From positions 496,001 through 560,000 of the forward strand of contig CP176050.1 in assembly GCA_046199005.1 (NCBI GenBank): a stretch of DNA of 64,000 nucleotides, read 5' to 3'. A model generated the notes under the pieces. That model was not told where the DNA came from and ran no database searches. It saw only the letters and a list, made by a program, of their open reading frames with translations. This document shows, piece after piece, positions 9,644 through 16,942 of the stretch. The DNA comes from Ascidiimonas sp046199005. GTDB taxonomy: Bacteria > Bacteroidota > Bacteroidia > Flavobacteriales > Flavobacteriaceae. A program made the position numbers and the translations under genes. Position 1 is the stretch's first letter; each line of letters starts with the position of its first letter.

Positions 9644-11230
9644 CTATTGGATTAATTGTTTAAGGTCATCCAAGGTATTTGCTTCTTCAGGTTTTTTATC
9701 TTGCCTCCATCTTAGAATTCGGGGAAATCTAACGGCTACCCCGCTTTTATGCCTTTTTGAAGGAGCGATTCCTTCAAAAGCAATCTCGAAAACCAATTTA
9801 GGAGTAACCTGTCTTACAGGCCCAAAGCGGTCTGTCGTGTTCTTCTTAACAAAGTTATCGACTTTTCGAAACTCCGCATCGGTCAAGCCGCTATATGCTT
9901 TAGCAAAAGTGACCAATTCTCCATCATTCCAAAGAGCGAACGTATAGTCGGTATACAGATTAGTACGTCTTCCATGACCTCTCATAGCATAGGTAAGTAC
10001 CGCATCTATAGTAAGGGGGTCAACCTTCCATTTCCACCAGTCTCCTTTTTTTCTTCCTACTAAATAAGGAGAATCTTTGCGCTTAAGCATGAGCCCTTCA
10101 CTTCTTTTTTCCCTTGACAGATCACGCTCTTTTGCCATTGCTTCCCAGGTTTTGAATTGCATGGTTTCTGAAAGATGAAGGGGTAACGAGGGGTCGTCGA
10201 TCTCCTTGAATAATTTTTCCAGATTATTTCTTCTGTCTTCAAAAGCATAATCGCGAATATCCATTCCATTCCACTCCAGCAGATCATATGCTTTTAGGAT
10301 GACAGGCGTTTTTTCTAAAAGTTTTTTAGAAACAGTTTTTCTACCAATGCGAGTCTGTAAATCGTTAAAAGTGCCAATTTCATTATTTGGAAAAGGCAGA
10401 AGCTCACCGTCAAGCACTGTGCCATCCGGAAGCACTTCTGTGAATTTTTCAAATTCAGGATATTTATCGGTAACTAATTCTTCACCGCGACTCCAGACAA
10501 AAAGTTGACCATTGCGAACGATCACCTGTGAACGAATCCCATCCCATTTATGCTCGGCAAGCCATTTTCCAGGATCTCCCAGCTTTTCCAGATCATCTTC
10601 CAGCGCATAGGCAAGGTAAAACGGATAGGGCTTGCTTAATTGATCTTCGGGGTTTTCTTCGAGGATCAATTTTTGAAAAGTCGTGTTTTGTGGCGTCCAG
10701 TTTCCCATAAGTTTGTAAGCGAGAATATCTTCTTCAATACCTGTAGCTTTAGAGAGTGCTCTGGTCATCAATTTTTGGCTTACGCCTATTCGAAAGCCTC
10801 CGGTTAAGATCTTGTTAAACACAAAACGTTCATAGTAGCCCAATCGCTTCCAGTGATGTTGAAGATATTCTTTTTTCGCTTCTTCTTCAGCTTCCCCTAA
10901 AGCTGCTATTTCTTCAATAAAAGAAGTAAGAGATTTGGAGGTGTTTTTTTTTGCTGTGGGAACTACCAGTGCGATTGTTTCTGCAAGATCTCCTACAATG
11001 TGATATGATTCTTCGAAAAGCCAAAGAGGAATATCTGAGATTTCAGAAGCCCATTCTCTAAGCAACGTAGTATTTACTGGTCTTTTGGGTCTGCGATGAG
11101 AAAGTAATGCGATGGTCCATAGTTTATCTTGATCACTGGCTTTTGAAAAATAATCTGCAAGTGCATTTACCTTGAGGTTTGTTTTATTAGTGCCATCTAA
11201 TACTTTAATGAGTAGTGCAAATTCCTCCAT
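9644..11230 (-). CDS. ATP-dependent DNA ligase (ligase-associated repair module)
   Basis: A 528-residue ATP-dependent DNA ligase. The adenylation motif is visible as AEHKWDGIRSQV with nucleophile Lys228. Further ligase motifs follow: VWSRGEELVT (III), VLDGELLPF (IIIa), RSEGLMLKRKDSPY (IV) and GDWWKWKVDPLT (V). A DNA-binding domain precedes the catalytic core and an OB-fold follows it (TKAYSG to FEIAFEGI region). An upstream in-frame ATG at 11320 would overlap the exonuclease by 83 bp. ATG 11230 (MEEFALLIKVLDG) leaves a 7-bp gap and is preferred. It matches the TIGR04120-type repair ligases, distinct from the NAD-dependent LigA used in replication. Confidence 0.94.
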   Translation of the reverse strand: MEEFALLIKVLDGTNKTNLKVNALADYFSKASDQDKLWTIALLSHRRPKRPVNTTLLREWASEISDIPLWLFEESYHIVGDLAETIALVVPTAKKNTSKSLTSFIEEIAALGEAEEEAKKEYLQHHWKRLGYYERFVFNKILTGGFRIGVSQKLMTRALSKATGIEEDILAYKLMGNWTPQNTTFQKLILEENPEDQLSKPYPFYLAYALEDDLEKLGDPGKWLAEHKWDGIRSQVIVRNGQLFVWSRGEELVTDKYPEFEKFTEVLPDGTVLDGELLPFPNNEIGTFNDLQTRIGRKTVSKKLLEKTPVILKAYDLLEWNGMDIRDYAFEDRRNNLEKLFKEIDDPSLPLHLSETMQFKTWEAMAKERDLSREKRSEGLMLKRKDSPYLVGRKKGDWWKWKVDPLTIDAVLTYAMRGHGRRTNLYTDYTFALWNDGELVTFAKAYSGLTDAEFRKVDNFVKKNTTDRFGPVRQVTPKLVFEIAFEGIAPSKRHKSGVAVRFPRILRWRQDKKPEEANTLDDLKQLIQ

Positions 11231-11237
11231 ACCTAAG

Positions 11238-12266
11238 TTATGCAGATTCCTTTTGGTCGTTAATATCTTCTTTAGCATCCAGATTTTCACCTTCATACTG
11301 GGTGCTTTCGGTACGGGCATCGTAGCCTTGTTCTCTCAGGTACCTTGAAAAGATATCTGTGTAGCCGTGTGTAGAGATCACTTTTTCGCATCCGGTATCC
11401 TTTATGGCAGTTAATAACTCTTCCCAGTCGGCATGATCAGATAGTACAAAGCCTTTGTCGATAGCTCTTCTTCTGCGGGCTCCTCTAAAGGCCATCCATC
11501 CACTGGCGGTTGCAGTAACGAATGGCGCAAATTTTCGTAACCAAACCGAGCCATGTGCAGAAGGAGGTGCCACAATAATATTTCCTTTAATCGCTTTTTT
11601 ATCGGTATCTCTTGTAATAAGCTCAGTAGGAGGGAGGTCTATCTGCGGCCTTAAGACTTCGGTCATTTTTTCGACAGCACCATGTGTATAGATCTTTCCA
11701 ATGGAGGTGTCTAAATGCTTCAGCAATCTTTGCGCTTTTCCCAGAGTGTACCCAAACAGTACGGATGTCTTTCCTTCCGCTTTATTCTGTGCCCACCATT
11801 CATTCATATCTCTGAAAACTTCAGATTGAGGTCTCCACTTAAAAGCAGGTAATCCGAAGGTACATTCCGTAATAAAGGTGTCACATTTTACGGTTTCATA
11901 AGGAGTAGAGATGTGATCGTCACTTAACTTATAATCTCCGGTAAAAACCCAGACCTCTCCTTTGTGCTCTACGCGTATCTGAGAAGAACCAGGTATATGA
12001 CCAGCGGGGTGAAAACTAAATTTGACATTGTTTACAGTAAATGTCTCGCCGTAGTTTTTACCTGTAATGGCGATGTCACCAAGTCTGTGCTTGGCGATAG
12101 GTACATTGTTGTGTTGTGTAATATACTTTTTGTGACCCCATCTTGAATGATCTGCATGTCCGTGAGAGATCAAAGCTTTGCTTACCGGTTTCCATGGGTC
12201 GAGGTATACGTCTGCAGTTTCGCAATAAATACCCTTGTTTGTGAAGGCGAGTAATGGTTTTTTCAT
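11238..12266 (-). CDS. Ligase-associated DNA damage response exonuclease
   Basis: A 342-residue metallo-beta-lactamase/beta-CASP-like nuclease. The metal site HGHADHSRWGH, the PAGHIPGSSQI motif, FTGDY and the C-terminal LSDHADW / STHGYTD segments are all present. The family (TIGR04122) resembles the SNM1/Pso2 nucleases and accompanies the ATP-dependent ligase. It is the first gene of the minus-strand module, followed 7 bp later by the ligase. The 90-bp region before it is shared divergently with the TerB-like gene. Confidence 0.93.
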   Translation of the reverse strand: MKKPLLAFTNKGIYCETADVYLDPWKPVSKALISHGHADHSRWGHKKYITQHNNVPIAKHRLGDIAITGKNYGETFTVNNVKFSFHPAGHIPGSSQIRVEHKGEVWVFTGDYKLSDDHISTPYETVKCDTFITECTFGLPAFKWRPQSEVFRDMNEWWAQNKAEGKTSVLFGYTLGKAQRLLKHLDTSIGKIYTHGAVEKMTEVLRPQIDLPPTELITRDTDKKAIKGNIIVAPPSAHGSVWLRKFAPFVTATASGWMAFRGARRRRAIDKGFVLSDHADWEELLTAIKDTGCEKVISTHGYTDIFSRYLREQGYDARTESTQYEGENLDAKEDINDQKESA

Positions 12267-12325
12267 AGCGATGTGAAGTTAAGAAAAATATCATACATTT
12301 GATTTTATTACGCAGGTGAATTGGC

Positions 12326-12333
12326 TATATTTG
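12326..12333 (+). promoter_or_regulatory. Probable -7 box of the terB-like gene
   Basis: TATATTTG matches the Bacteroidota -7 consensus TAnnTTTG and lies 23 bp before the ATG. A TTTG further upstream is 24 bp away, slightly outside the usual spacing. Confidence 0.45.
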
Positions 12334-12356
12334 CGCTGCTTTAATTTTAAATTATT

Positions 12357-12791
12357 ATGATGTCAATTTCAGAATTATACTCAAGCGGATTCAGGGAGCG
12401 CAACCGGGATCATTTTGCCGCAATCGTACGTATAGCTCTTTCGGATAATGTTATCGTTGAGGCTGAAAAAGCGTTTTTAGACAGGCTTGCTTCAAATCTG
12501 GATATTTCCGAAAGTGATTATGAAAAGGTACTTGAAAATCCTGCTGCATATCCTGTGAACCCTCCGGTGTCTTATGAAATGAGATTGGAAAGACTTTATG
12601 ACATTGCAAGAATGGTCTATGTAGATGGAATCACCGATGATGACCAGATTCGAATCATGCATAAATTAGGAGTTGGATTAGGTTTCACTCCTGAAAATGT
12701 GGAATTTATTGTCAAGAAAGCAATGCAATTAATAGAACAGGAAGTTAACCTGGAAGTTTTTAAAGACGAAATGCGAAATATGAACCGCTAA
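12357..12791 (+). CDS. TerB-like (tellurite-resistance fold) protein
   Basis: A 144-residue all-helical acidic protein that fits the TerB fold. It has the paired acidic segments IALSDNVIVEAEKAFL and MVYVDGITDDDQIRIM, which resemble the metal-binding acidic turns of TerB. It lacks a signal peptide and membrane segment. Standalone TerB-like proteins are common in Flavobacteriaceae and their role is not settled; nothing else of a ter operon is nearby, so tellurite resistance should not be inferred. A good hairpin terminator follows at 12817. Confidence 0.8.
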   Translation: MMSISELYSSGFRERNRDHFAAIVRIALSDNVIVEAEKAFLDRLASNLDISESDYEKVLENPAAYPVNPPVSYEMRLERLYDIARMVYVDGITDDDQIRIMHKLGVGLGFTPENVEFIVKKAMQLIEQEVNLEVFKDEMRNMNR

Positions 12792-12816
12792 GGAAACTTA
12801 TAAACTGATATAAAAA

Positions 12817-12850
12817 GGCGACATCTTTCTTATAGACGTCGCTTTTTTTT
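12817..12850. terminator. Bidirectional intrinsic terminator
   Basis: Arms GCGAC (12818-12822) and GTCGC (12838-12842), extended by TCT/AGA pairs, are followed by eight T on the plus strand and preceded by five A. It can end both the TerB-like transcript and the minus-strand peptide genes. Confidence 0.8.
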
Positions 12851-12910
12851 ATAAATGAATTATGTACTACCCCAGACAAGACCGAATGTCGTTTGGATAT
12901 AAATAATTAT

Positions 12911-13120
12911 TTACCACCATCCACCGTAGCACATATTACCAACTGCCTCTTCGGGGCCTTCGTTGATATTTACTTTTTCGGGATCACACCAATAAGAAAT
13001 AACACAGGTAGATACATAAGATCCTTCAAACTCACCATTACCGCCCGGTAAATTTCTTGCATCACAGGCAGCGATTCTTTCTTTGTTTAAAGATAGTTTC
13101 GTGATTGTCTTTTTTTTCAT
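12911..13120 (-). CDS. RiPP-like precursor peptide 1 (double-glycine leader)
   Basis: A 69-residue peptide. Its leader begins MKKKTITKLSLNKERIA and ends in a Gly-Gly at residues 26-27. This is the pattern of the Bacteroidota natural-product precursor family with a K-L-S-L-N-K motif (TIGR04149-like), processed by C39-type peptidases. The 42-residue core has three Cys (STC, YWC, NMC) and ends NMCYGGWW. It is the third of three tandem paralogues. No lanthipeptide dehydratase, radical SAM enzyme or bacteriocin exporter is visible within the window, so modification is unproven. Confidence 0.72.
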   Translation of the reverse strand: MKKKTITKLSLNKERIAACDARNLPGGNGEFEGSYVSTCVISYWCDPEKVNINEGPEEAVGNMCYGGWW

Positions 13121-13147
13121 TTTTTTAAGTTTTAAAGGTTATTTGAT

Positions 13148-13357
13148 TTAAAATAATTCTCCGTAACAAAGATTTCCCACAGGTAGTTCTTCTCCTGCCT
13201 GAATATTAAAGTTACAAAAACAGGTTTCTTCAAAAGTCAGACAACTACCTCTCGATCCGTAGAATTGTCCTCCTTTTTCATGATCATACATAAGCTTTGA
13301 AACTCTGATTTTGCTAAGGGTAAGTTTGCTTAAATTTTTCTTTTTCATAGTTTTCAT
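13148..13357 (-). CDS. RiPP-like precursor peptide 2 (double-glycine leader)
   Basis: A 69-residue peptide, or 66 if it starts at the second ATG (13348), which gives the MKKKNLSKLTLSK leader seen in its neighbours. The leader ends in Gly-Gly (residues 29-30). The core holds four Cys, including a C-x(6)-C-F-C cluster, and ends NLCYGELF. It shares the N-[ML]-C-[YF]-G C-terminal box with the two flanking peptides but diverges in between, as expected of a diversified precursor family. It lies 27 bp upstream of peptide 1. Confidence 0.72.
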   Translation of the reverse strand: MKTMKKKNLSKLTLSKIRVSKLMYDHEKGGQFYGSRGSCLTFEETCFCNFNIQAGEELPVGNLCYGELF

Positions 13358-13375
13358 AATTTAATTTTCTGGATG

Positions 13376-13567
13376 CTACCACCATTCCCCAAAGCACATA
13401 TTAATAGGGCTTGGATTTTCTTCGTCTGATACACCTACTTCAAACTCGCACCATTCATCAAAAGTCCAGGTACCGGCTGTATTGTATCCTCCTGTTAAAG
13501 ATTTAACTTCAAAATTGGCAATTTGTTCTTTGTTCAATGATAATTTGTTGATTGACTTTTTTTTCAT
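13376..13567 (-). CDS. RiPP-like precursor peptide 3 (double-glycine leader)
   Basis: A 63-residue peptide with leader MKKKSINKLSLNKEQIANF, cut site Gly-Gly at residues 26-27 and a 36-residue acidic, Trp-rich core with two Cys that ends NMCFGEWW. It is the first gene of the tandem trio, 18 bp before peptide 2, and is preceded by a 405-bp non-coding region that should carry the promoter. Short conserved leader, variable core and tandem copies point to a secreted ribosomal peptide product. A function cannot be assigned. Confidence 0.72.
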   Translation of the reverse strand: MKKKSINKLSLNKEQIANFEVKSLTGGYNTAGTWTFDEWCEFEVGVSDEENPSPINMCFGEWW

Positions 13568-13972
13568 CTGATAAAGTATTTGTGTTAAGTATAATTATGT
13601 AACAGAGTTTTTAACTTGTAAAAAGAGGATCTTTCGAATGATTTGAGAAATTCTTCCAAACAATTTCTCGCTTCACCGATCTGGGAATGATTTCATTTAT
13701 CCACCGGCCTCAGGCGTTCTATTCTAAAATTCTTTTAATAAAGAAGTTAAAGAATAATTTAAGCTAGCATTGTAAACAAAGAATAAAGTCAGCAATAGTT
13801 CGGAAACCTGGAAGTCGTAAAATTGTTTTAAACTACAAAGTTACAAATGGGTTATTGGTACTATTTTGTTTAGTCTAATTACAAAAGCCACTCAACAAAA
13901 GTAAGAAAAATACATTTAGTTACACTAAAATCTTACAAAAAGTAACAGATTTTCAGAATAATAGCTACTATT
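13568..13972. other. 405-bp non-coding region upstream of the peptide trio
   Basis: No credible ORF or RNA gene is seen. A CAAAGTTA at 13836-13843 reads TAACTTTG on the minus strand, a match to the -7 promoter box, but no TTTG lies at the right distance. If used, it would give a leader of about 260 nt before peptide 3. Confidence 0.4.
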
Positions 13973-14974
13973 TTAGGGGCTCATGAATGATTCGGCTTTC
14001 TCTACCATCTTGCGACTTCCGCAGAAAAAAGGAACTCGCTGATGTAGTTCGGTAGGTTCAATATCGAGAATAGGTTGAAAGCCATCACTTGCTTTGCCAT
14101 TAGCCTGTTCAGCCAGAAACGCCATTGGATTGCATTCATAAAGAAGCCTTAATTTACCATTTGAGGCTACGCTGCTTTTAGGATAGAGATAGATACCACC
14201 TTTAATCATGTTTCTATGAAAGTCAGAAACCAGAGATCCTATATATCTGGAAGTATACGGGCGGTCTTCTTCTTCTTTTTGACAGTATTTAATATAGTCC
14301 TTAACTCCTTGTGGGAAATGAATATAATTACCTTCATTCACAGAATAAATTTTACCAGTTTCCGGGAATTGCATATTTGGATGTGAGAGATAAAAGGTAC
14401 CTATCGCCGGATTCAGAGTAAAGCCATTAACACCATGTCCTGTAGTGTACACTAGCATGGTTGATGTTCCATAGATCACGTAACCCGCAGCCACCTGATT
14501 TCGACCTGGTTGCAGGAAATCTTCCAATGTCACAGGAGTACCAATGGGGGTTACTCTTCGATACACAGAAAAAATAGTTCCTACCGAAACGTTCACATCT
14601 ATATTAGATGAACCATCCAGCGGATCGATAAGCACTATATATTTATTCTGATGATTCTCATCATGACTGTTTACGCTTATAAAATCGTCTTCTTCTTCAG
14701 ACGCGATCCCACAAACAATTTCACGATTCATCAAGGTCTGAATGAACTTCTCATTAGCCAGCACGTCTAATTTTTGTTGATTCTCTCCTTGTATATTGGT
14801 GTCCCCTGCAGCCCCAAGAATATCTACTAAACCTGCTTTATTCACCTCATGATTCACTACTTTGGCTGCTAGCCTTATTGCATTAATTAGTTTAGATAAT
14901 TCTCCAGAAGAATATTGAAATTCTTGCTGATTCTCAATAATAAATTCACCGAGCGTTTGATTTTTTCTGGTCAT
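13973..14974 (-). CDS. fbp: Class I fructose-1,6-bisphosphatase
   Basis: A 333-residue enzyme converting fructose 1,6-bisphosphate to fructose 6-phosphate, the committed step of gluconeogenesis. It shows the class I signature: the acidic IASEEEDDF metal loop, [20 protein letters not shown] and the [12 protein letters not shown] segment, with GGIYLYP and YECNPMAFL later. Length is normal. It is cytosolic. It is a single-gene unit upstream of the divergent acetyltransferase gene, and nothing unusual is seen. Confidence 0.96.
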   Translation of the reverse strand: MTRKNQTLGEFIIENQQEFQYSSGELSKLINAIRLAAKVVNHEVNKAGLVDILGAAGDTNIQGENQQKLDVLANEKFIQTLMNREIVCGIASEEEDDFISVNSHDENHQNKYIVLIDPLDGSSNIDVNVSVGTIFSVYRRVTPIGTPVTLEDFLQPGRNQVAAGYVIYGTSTMLVYTTGHGVNGFTLNPAIGTFYLSHPNMQFPETGKIYSVNEGNYIHFPQGVKDYIKYCQKEEEDRPYTSRYIGSLVSDFHRNMIKGGIYLYPKSSVASNGKLRLLYECNPMAFLAEQANGKASDGFQPILDIEPTELHQRVPFFCGSRKMVEKAESFMSP

Positions 14975-15088
14975 TACAGGTTAGGTTGTAAATTTGGTCA
15001 CAAATATCGATAAAAATGTGAAACTACATCGTTTTCGTGATGCTTATATTTTTTACATTTATAACTTTGTGTTTTATTTGAAACAATT

Positions 15089-15568
15089 ATGGAAATTATA
15101 GTACGAGACGCCCGAAAGGAAGATATGCCCGATGTGCACAGTTTGATTTACGAGTTGGCTGTTTTTGAGAATGAAGAGAATGCTGTTGCTATTACAGCAG
15201 AAGATCTGGTAAGAGATGGTTTTGGCGAGAAAGTGTTGTTTCATTGTTTTGTAGCAGAAGTAAATAAACGCGTAGAGGGAATCGCTTTAATATACCCTCG
15301 ATATTCAACATGGAAAGGTCCTACGATTCACCTTGAAGATCTGGTAGTGAGGGAACAAATGCGTGGAAAAGGCCTGGGGAGCATGCTTTTTACTGAAGTA
15401 ATTAAATATGGCCATTCGCTAGGAGTCAAAAGGATTGAATGGGCAGTTTTGGATTGGAATCAGCCAGCTATTGATTTTTATGAAAAAAACGGAGCAAAAG
15501 TATTAAGGGATTGGGATACCGTTCAAATGGATGAACAAGCAATCAACACGTATATTTCAAAGCATTAA
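15089..15568 (+). CDS. GNAT-family N-acetyltransferase
   Basis: A 159-residue GNAT protein with the acetyl-CoA loop VVREQMRGKGLGSML and the C-terminal strand WAVLDWNQPAIDFYEKNGA, where the family often has a catalytic Tyr. The sequence resembles the spermidine/diamine acetyltransferase-like subgroup (EDLVVREQMRGKGLG), but the substrate cannot be fixed from sequence alone. A TAACTTTG at 15062-15069 fits a -7 promoter box 20 bp before the ATG. It is followed after 2 bp by the aspartokinase gene, so the two are co-transcribed. Confidence 0.88.
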   Translation: MEIIVRDARKEDMPDVHSLIYELAVFENEENAVAITAEDLVRDGFGEKVLFHCFVAEVNKRVEGIALIYPRYSTWKGPTIHLEDLVVREQMRGKGLGSMLFTEVIKYGHSLGVKRIEWAVLDWNQPAIDFYEKNGAKVLRDWDTVQMDEQAINTYISKH

Positions 15569-15570
15569 GT

Positions 15571-16839
15571 ATGAATATTTTTAAGTTTGGAGGGGCGTCA
15601 GTCAAGGATGCCGAAGGCGTTAAGAATCTGGTAAAAGTTCTGGAGACCGTAGGGTATGAGAATACTTTGTTGGTTGTTTCAGCTATGGGCAAAACCACAA
15701 ATGCATTAGAGTTAGTGGTTAAAAACTACTTTGAGAATGAGAACCAACTTCAGGATAGTCTGCAGGAAGTCAAGAAATATCACCTTGATATTATGCTTGA
15801 GCTATTTGATGCAGCCAGTAATCGAGCAGAAAAGCATCCGGTTTTTTGGAAAATAGAGGGCTTGTTTGCAGAGCTCAATTCTTTTCTCTCTCTAAATAAA
15901 TCACCAAACTACAGCTTTGTGTACGATCAGGTGGTGAGTTTTGGAGAACTACTCTCCACAACGATCATTAGTCAGTACTTATTGGAAGCAGGGATTAAAA
16001 ACACCTGGTTAGATGTTCGAAATTTTATCAAGACCGATGCGAATTATCGTGACGGAAATGTGAATTGGGACGATACTCAGATCAACATTAGCGAAGGCGT
16101 AAATAAATCATTATTGAATATTACCCAAGGGTTTTTAGGCAGTGACGGAAACAATTTTACAGTTACTTTAGGGAGAGAGGGGTCAGATTATACCGCAGCC
16201 ATTTTTGCTTACTGTTTGAACGCGCAAAATGTAACTATCTGGAAAGATGTACCGGGAGTACTAAATGCAGACCCCAGACATTTTCCCAAACCGGAGCTTC
16301 TGCATCAGATATCTTATCAAGAGGCGATTGAGCTTGCTTTTTATGGCGCCTCAGTGATACATCCAAAGACCTTGCAACCCCTTCAGCGAAAGGAGATTCC
16401 GTTGTTTGTCAAGTCATTTATTAACCCTCAGGCACCAGGGACCGCTGTTAGAAAAGGACAACATTTGAATCCACAAGTATCCTGTTTTATTGTCAAAAAG
16501 AATCAGGTAATGTTATCCCTATCTTCCAGAGACTTTTCCTTTATTGTGGAAGAGAATATGAGCGAAATATTTTCTTTGCTACACAAGTATAAAATGAAAG
16601 TAGATGTGATTCAGAATTCTGCGATTAGCTTTTCTCTTTGTGCCGATAATAAATACAATAATCTACAGGATCTCATCAAGGTACTCGAAGCAAAATTTCT
16701 GGTGAATTATTATGAAAATGTATCGTTATATACCATTCGTCATGCGACTGGAGATGCCGTAGATACCGTAGAAAAAGGAAAGAAAGTGTTGTTGAAACAA
16801 CGCTTACAGGATACGGTACAGTTGGTAGTGAGCGAATAG
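15571..16839 (+). CDS. Aspartate kinase
   Basis: A 422-residue monofunctional aspartokinase catalysing ATP-dependent phosphorylation of aspartate, the entry to Lys/Thr/Met synthesis. It shows the N-terminal KFGGASV phosphate loop, FLGSDGNNFTVTLGREGSDYTAA for aspartate binding, and WKDVPGVLNADPR. The C-terminal part (about residue 300 on) is the ACT-like regulatory region. No homoserine dehydrogenase domain is fused. The start lies 2 bp behind the GNAT stop. Confidence 0.93.
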   Translation: MNIFKFGGASVKDAEGVKNLVKVLETVGYENTLLVVSAMGKTTNALELVVKNYFENENQLQDSLQEVKKYHLDIMLELFDAASNRAEKHPVFWKIEGLFAELNSFLSLNKSPNYSFVYDQVVSFGELLSTTIISQYLLEAGIKNTWLDVRNFIKTDANYRDGNVNWDDTQINISEGVNKSLLNITQGFLGSDGNNFTVTLGREGSDYTAAIFAYCLNAQNVTIWKDVPGVLNADPRHFPKPELLHQISYQEAIELAFYGASVIHPKTLQPLQRKEIPLFVKSFINPQAPGTAVRKGQHLNPQVSCFIVKKNQVMLSLSSRDFSFIVEENMSEIFSLLHKYKMKVDVIQNSAISFSLCADNKYNNLQDLIKVLEAKFLVNYYENVSLYTIRHATGDAVDTVEKGKKVLLKQRLQDTVQLVVSE

Positions 16840-16911
16840 TAAGCTTTTGTGACCTCAAGCTTTGTTCATATATTCTTTAAATGAGCAATTACGGTTTGAA
16901 TCAAATTTAAC

Positions 16912-16919
16912 TACATTTG
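16912..16919 (+). promoter_or_regulatory. Possible -7 box of the acyltransferase gene
   Basis: TACATTTG matches TAnnTTTG and lies 23 bp before the ATG at 16943. The nearest upstream TTTG is only 13 bp away, so the -33 part is not supported. Confidence 0.35.
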
Positions 16920-16942
16920 TAATTCGTCTAATCAATGGATAA

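Noticed and set aside
12357..12791. Tellurite-resistance operon
   Set aside because: Only one TerB-like gene is present, with no terC, terD or terZ family gene around it; resistance is not supported.
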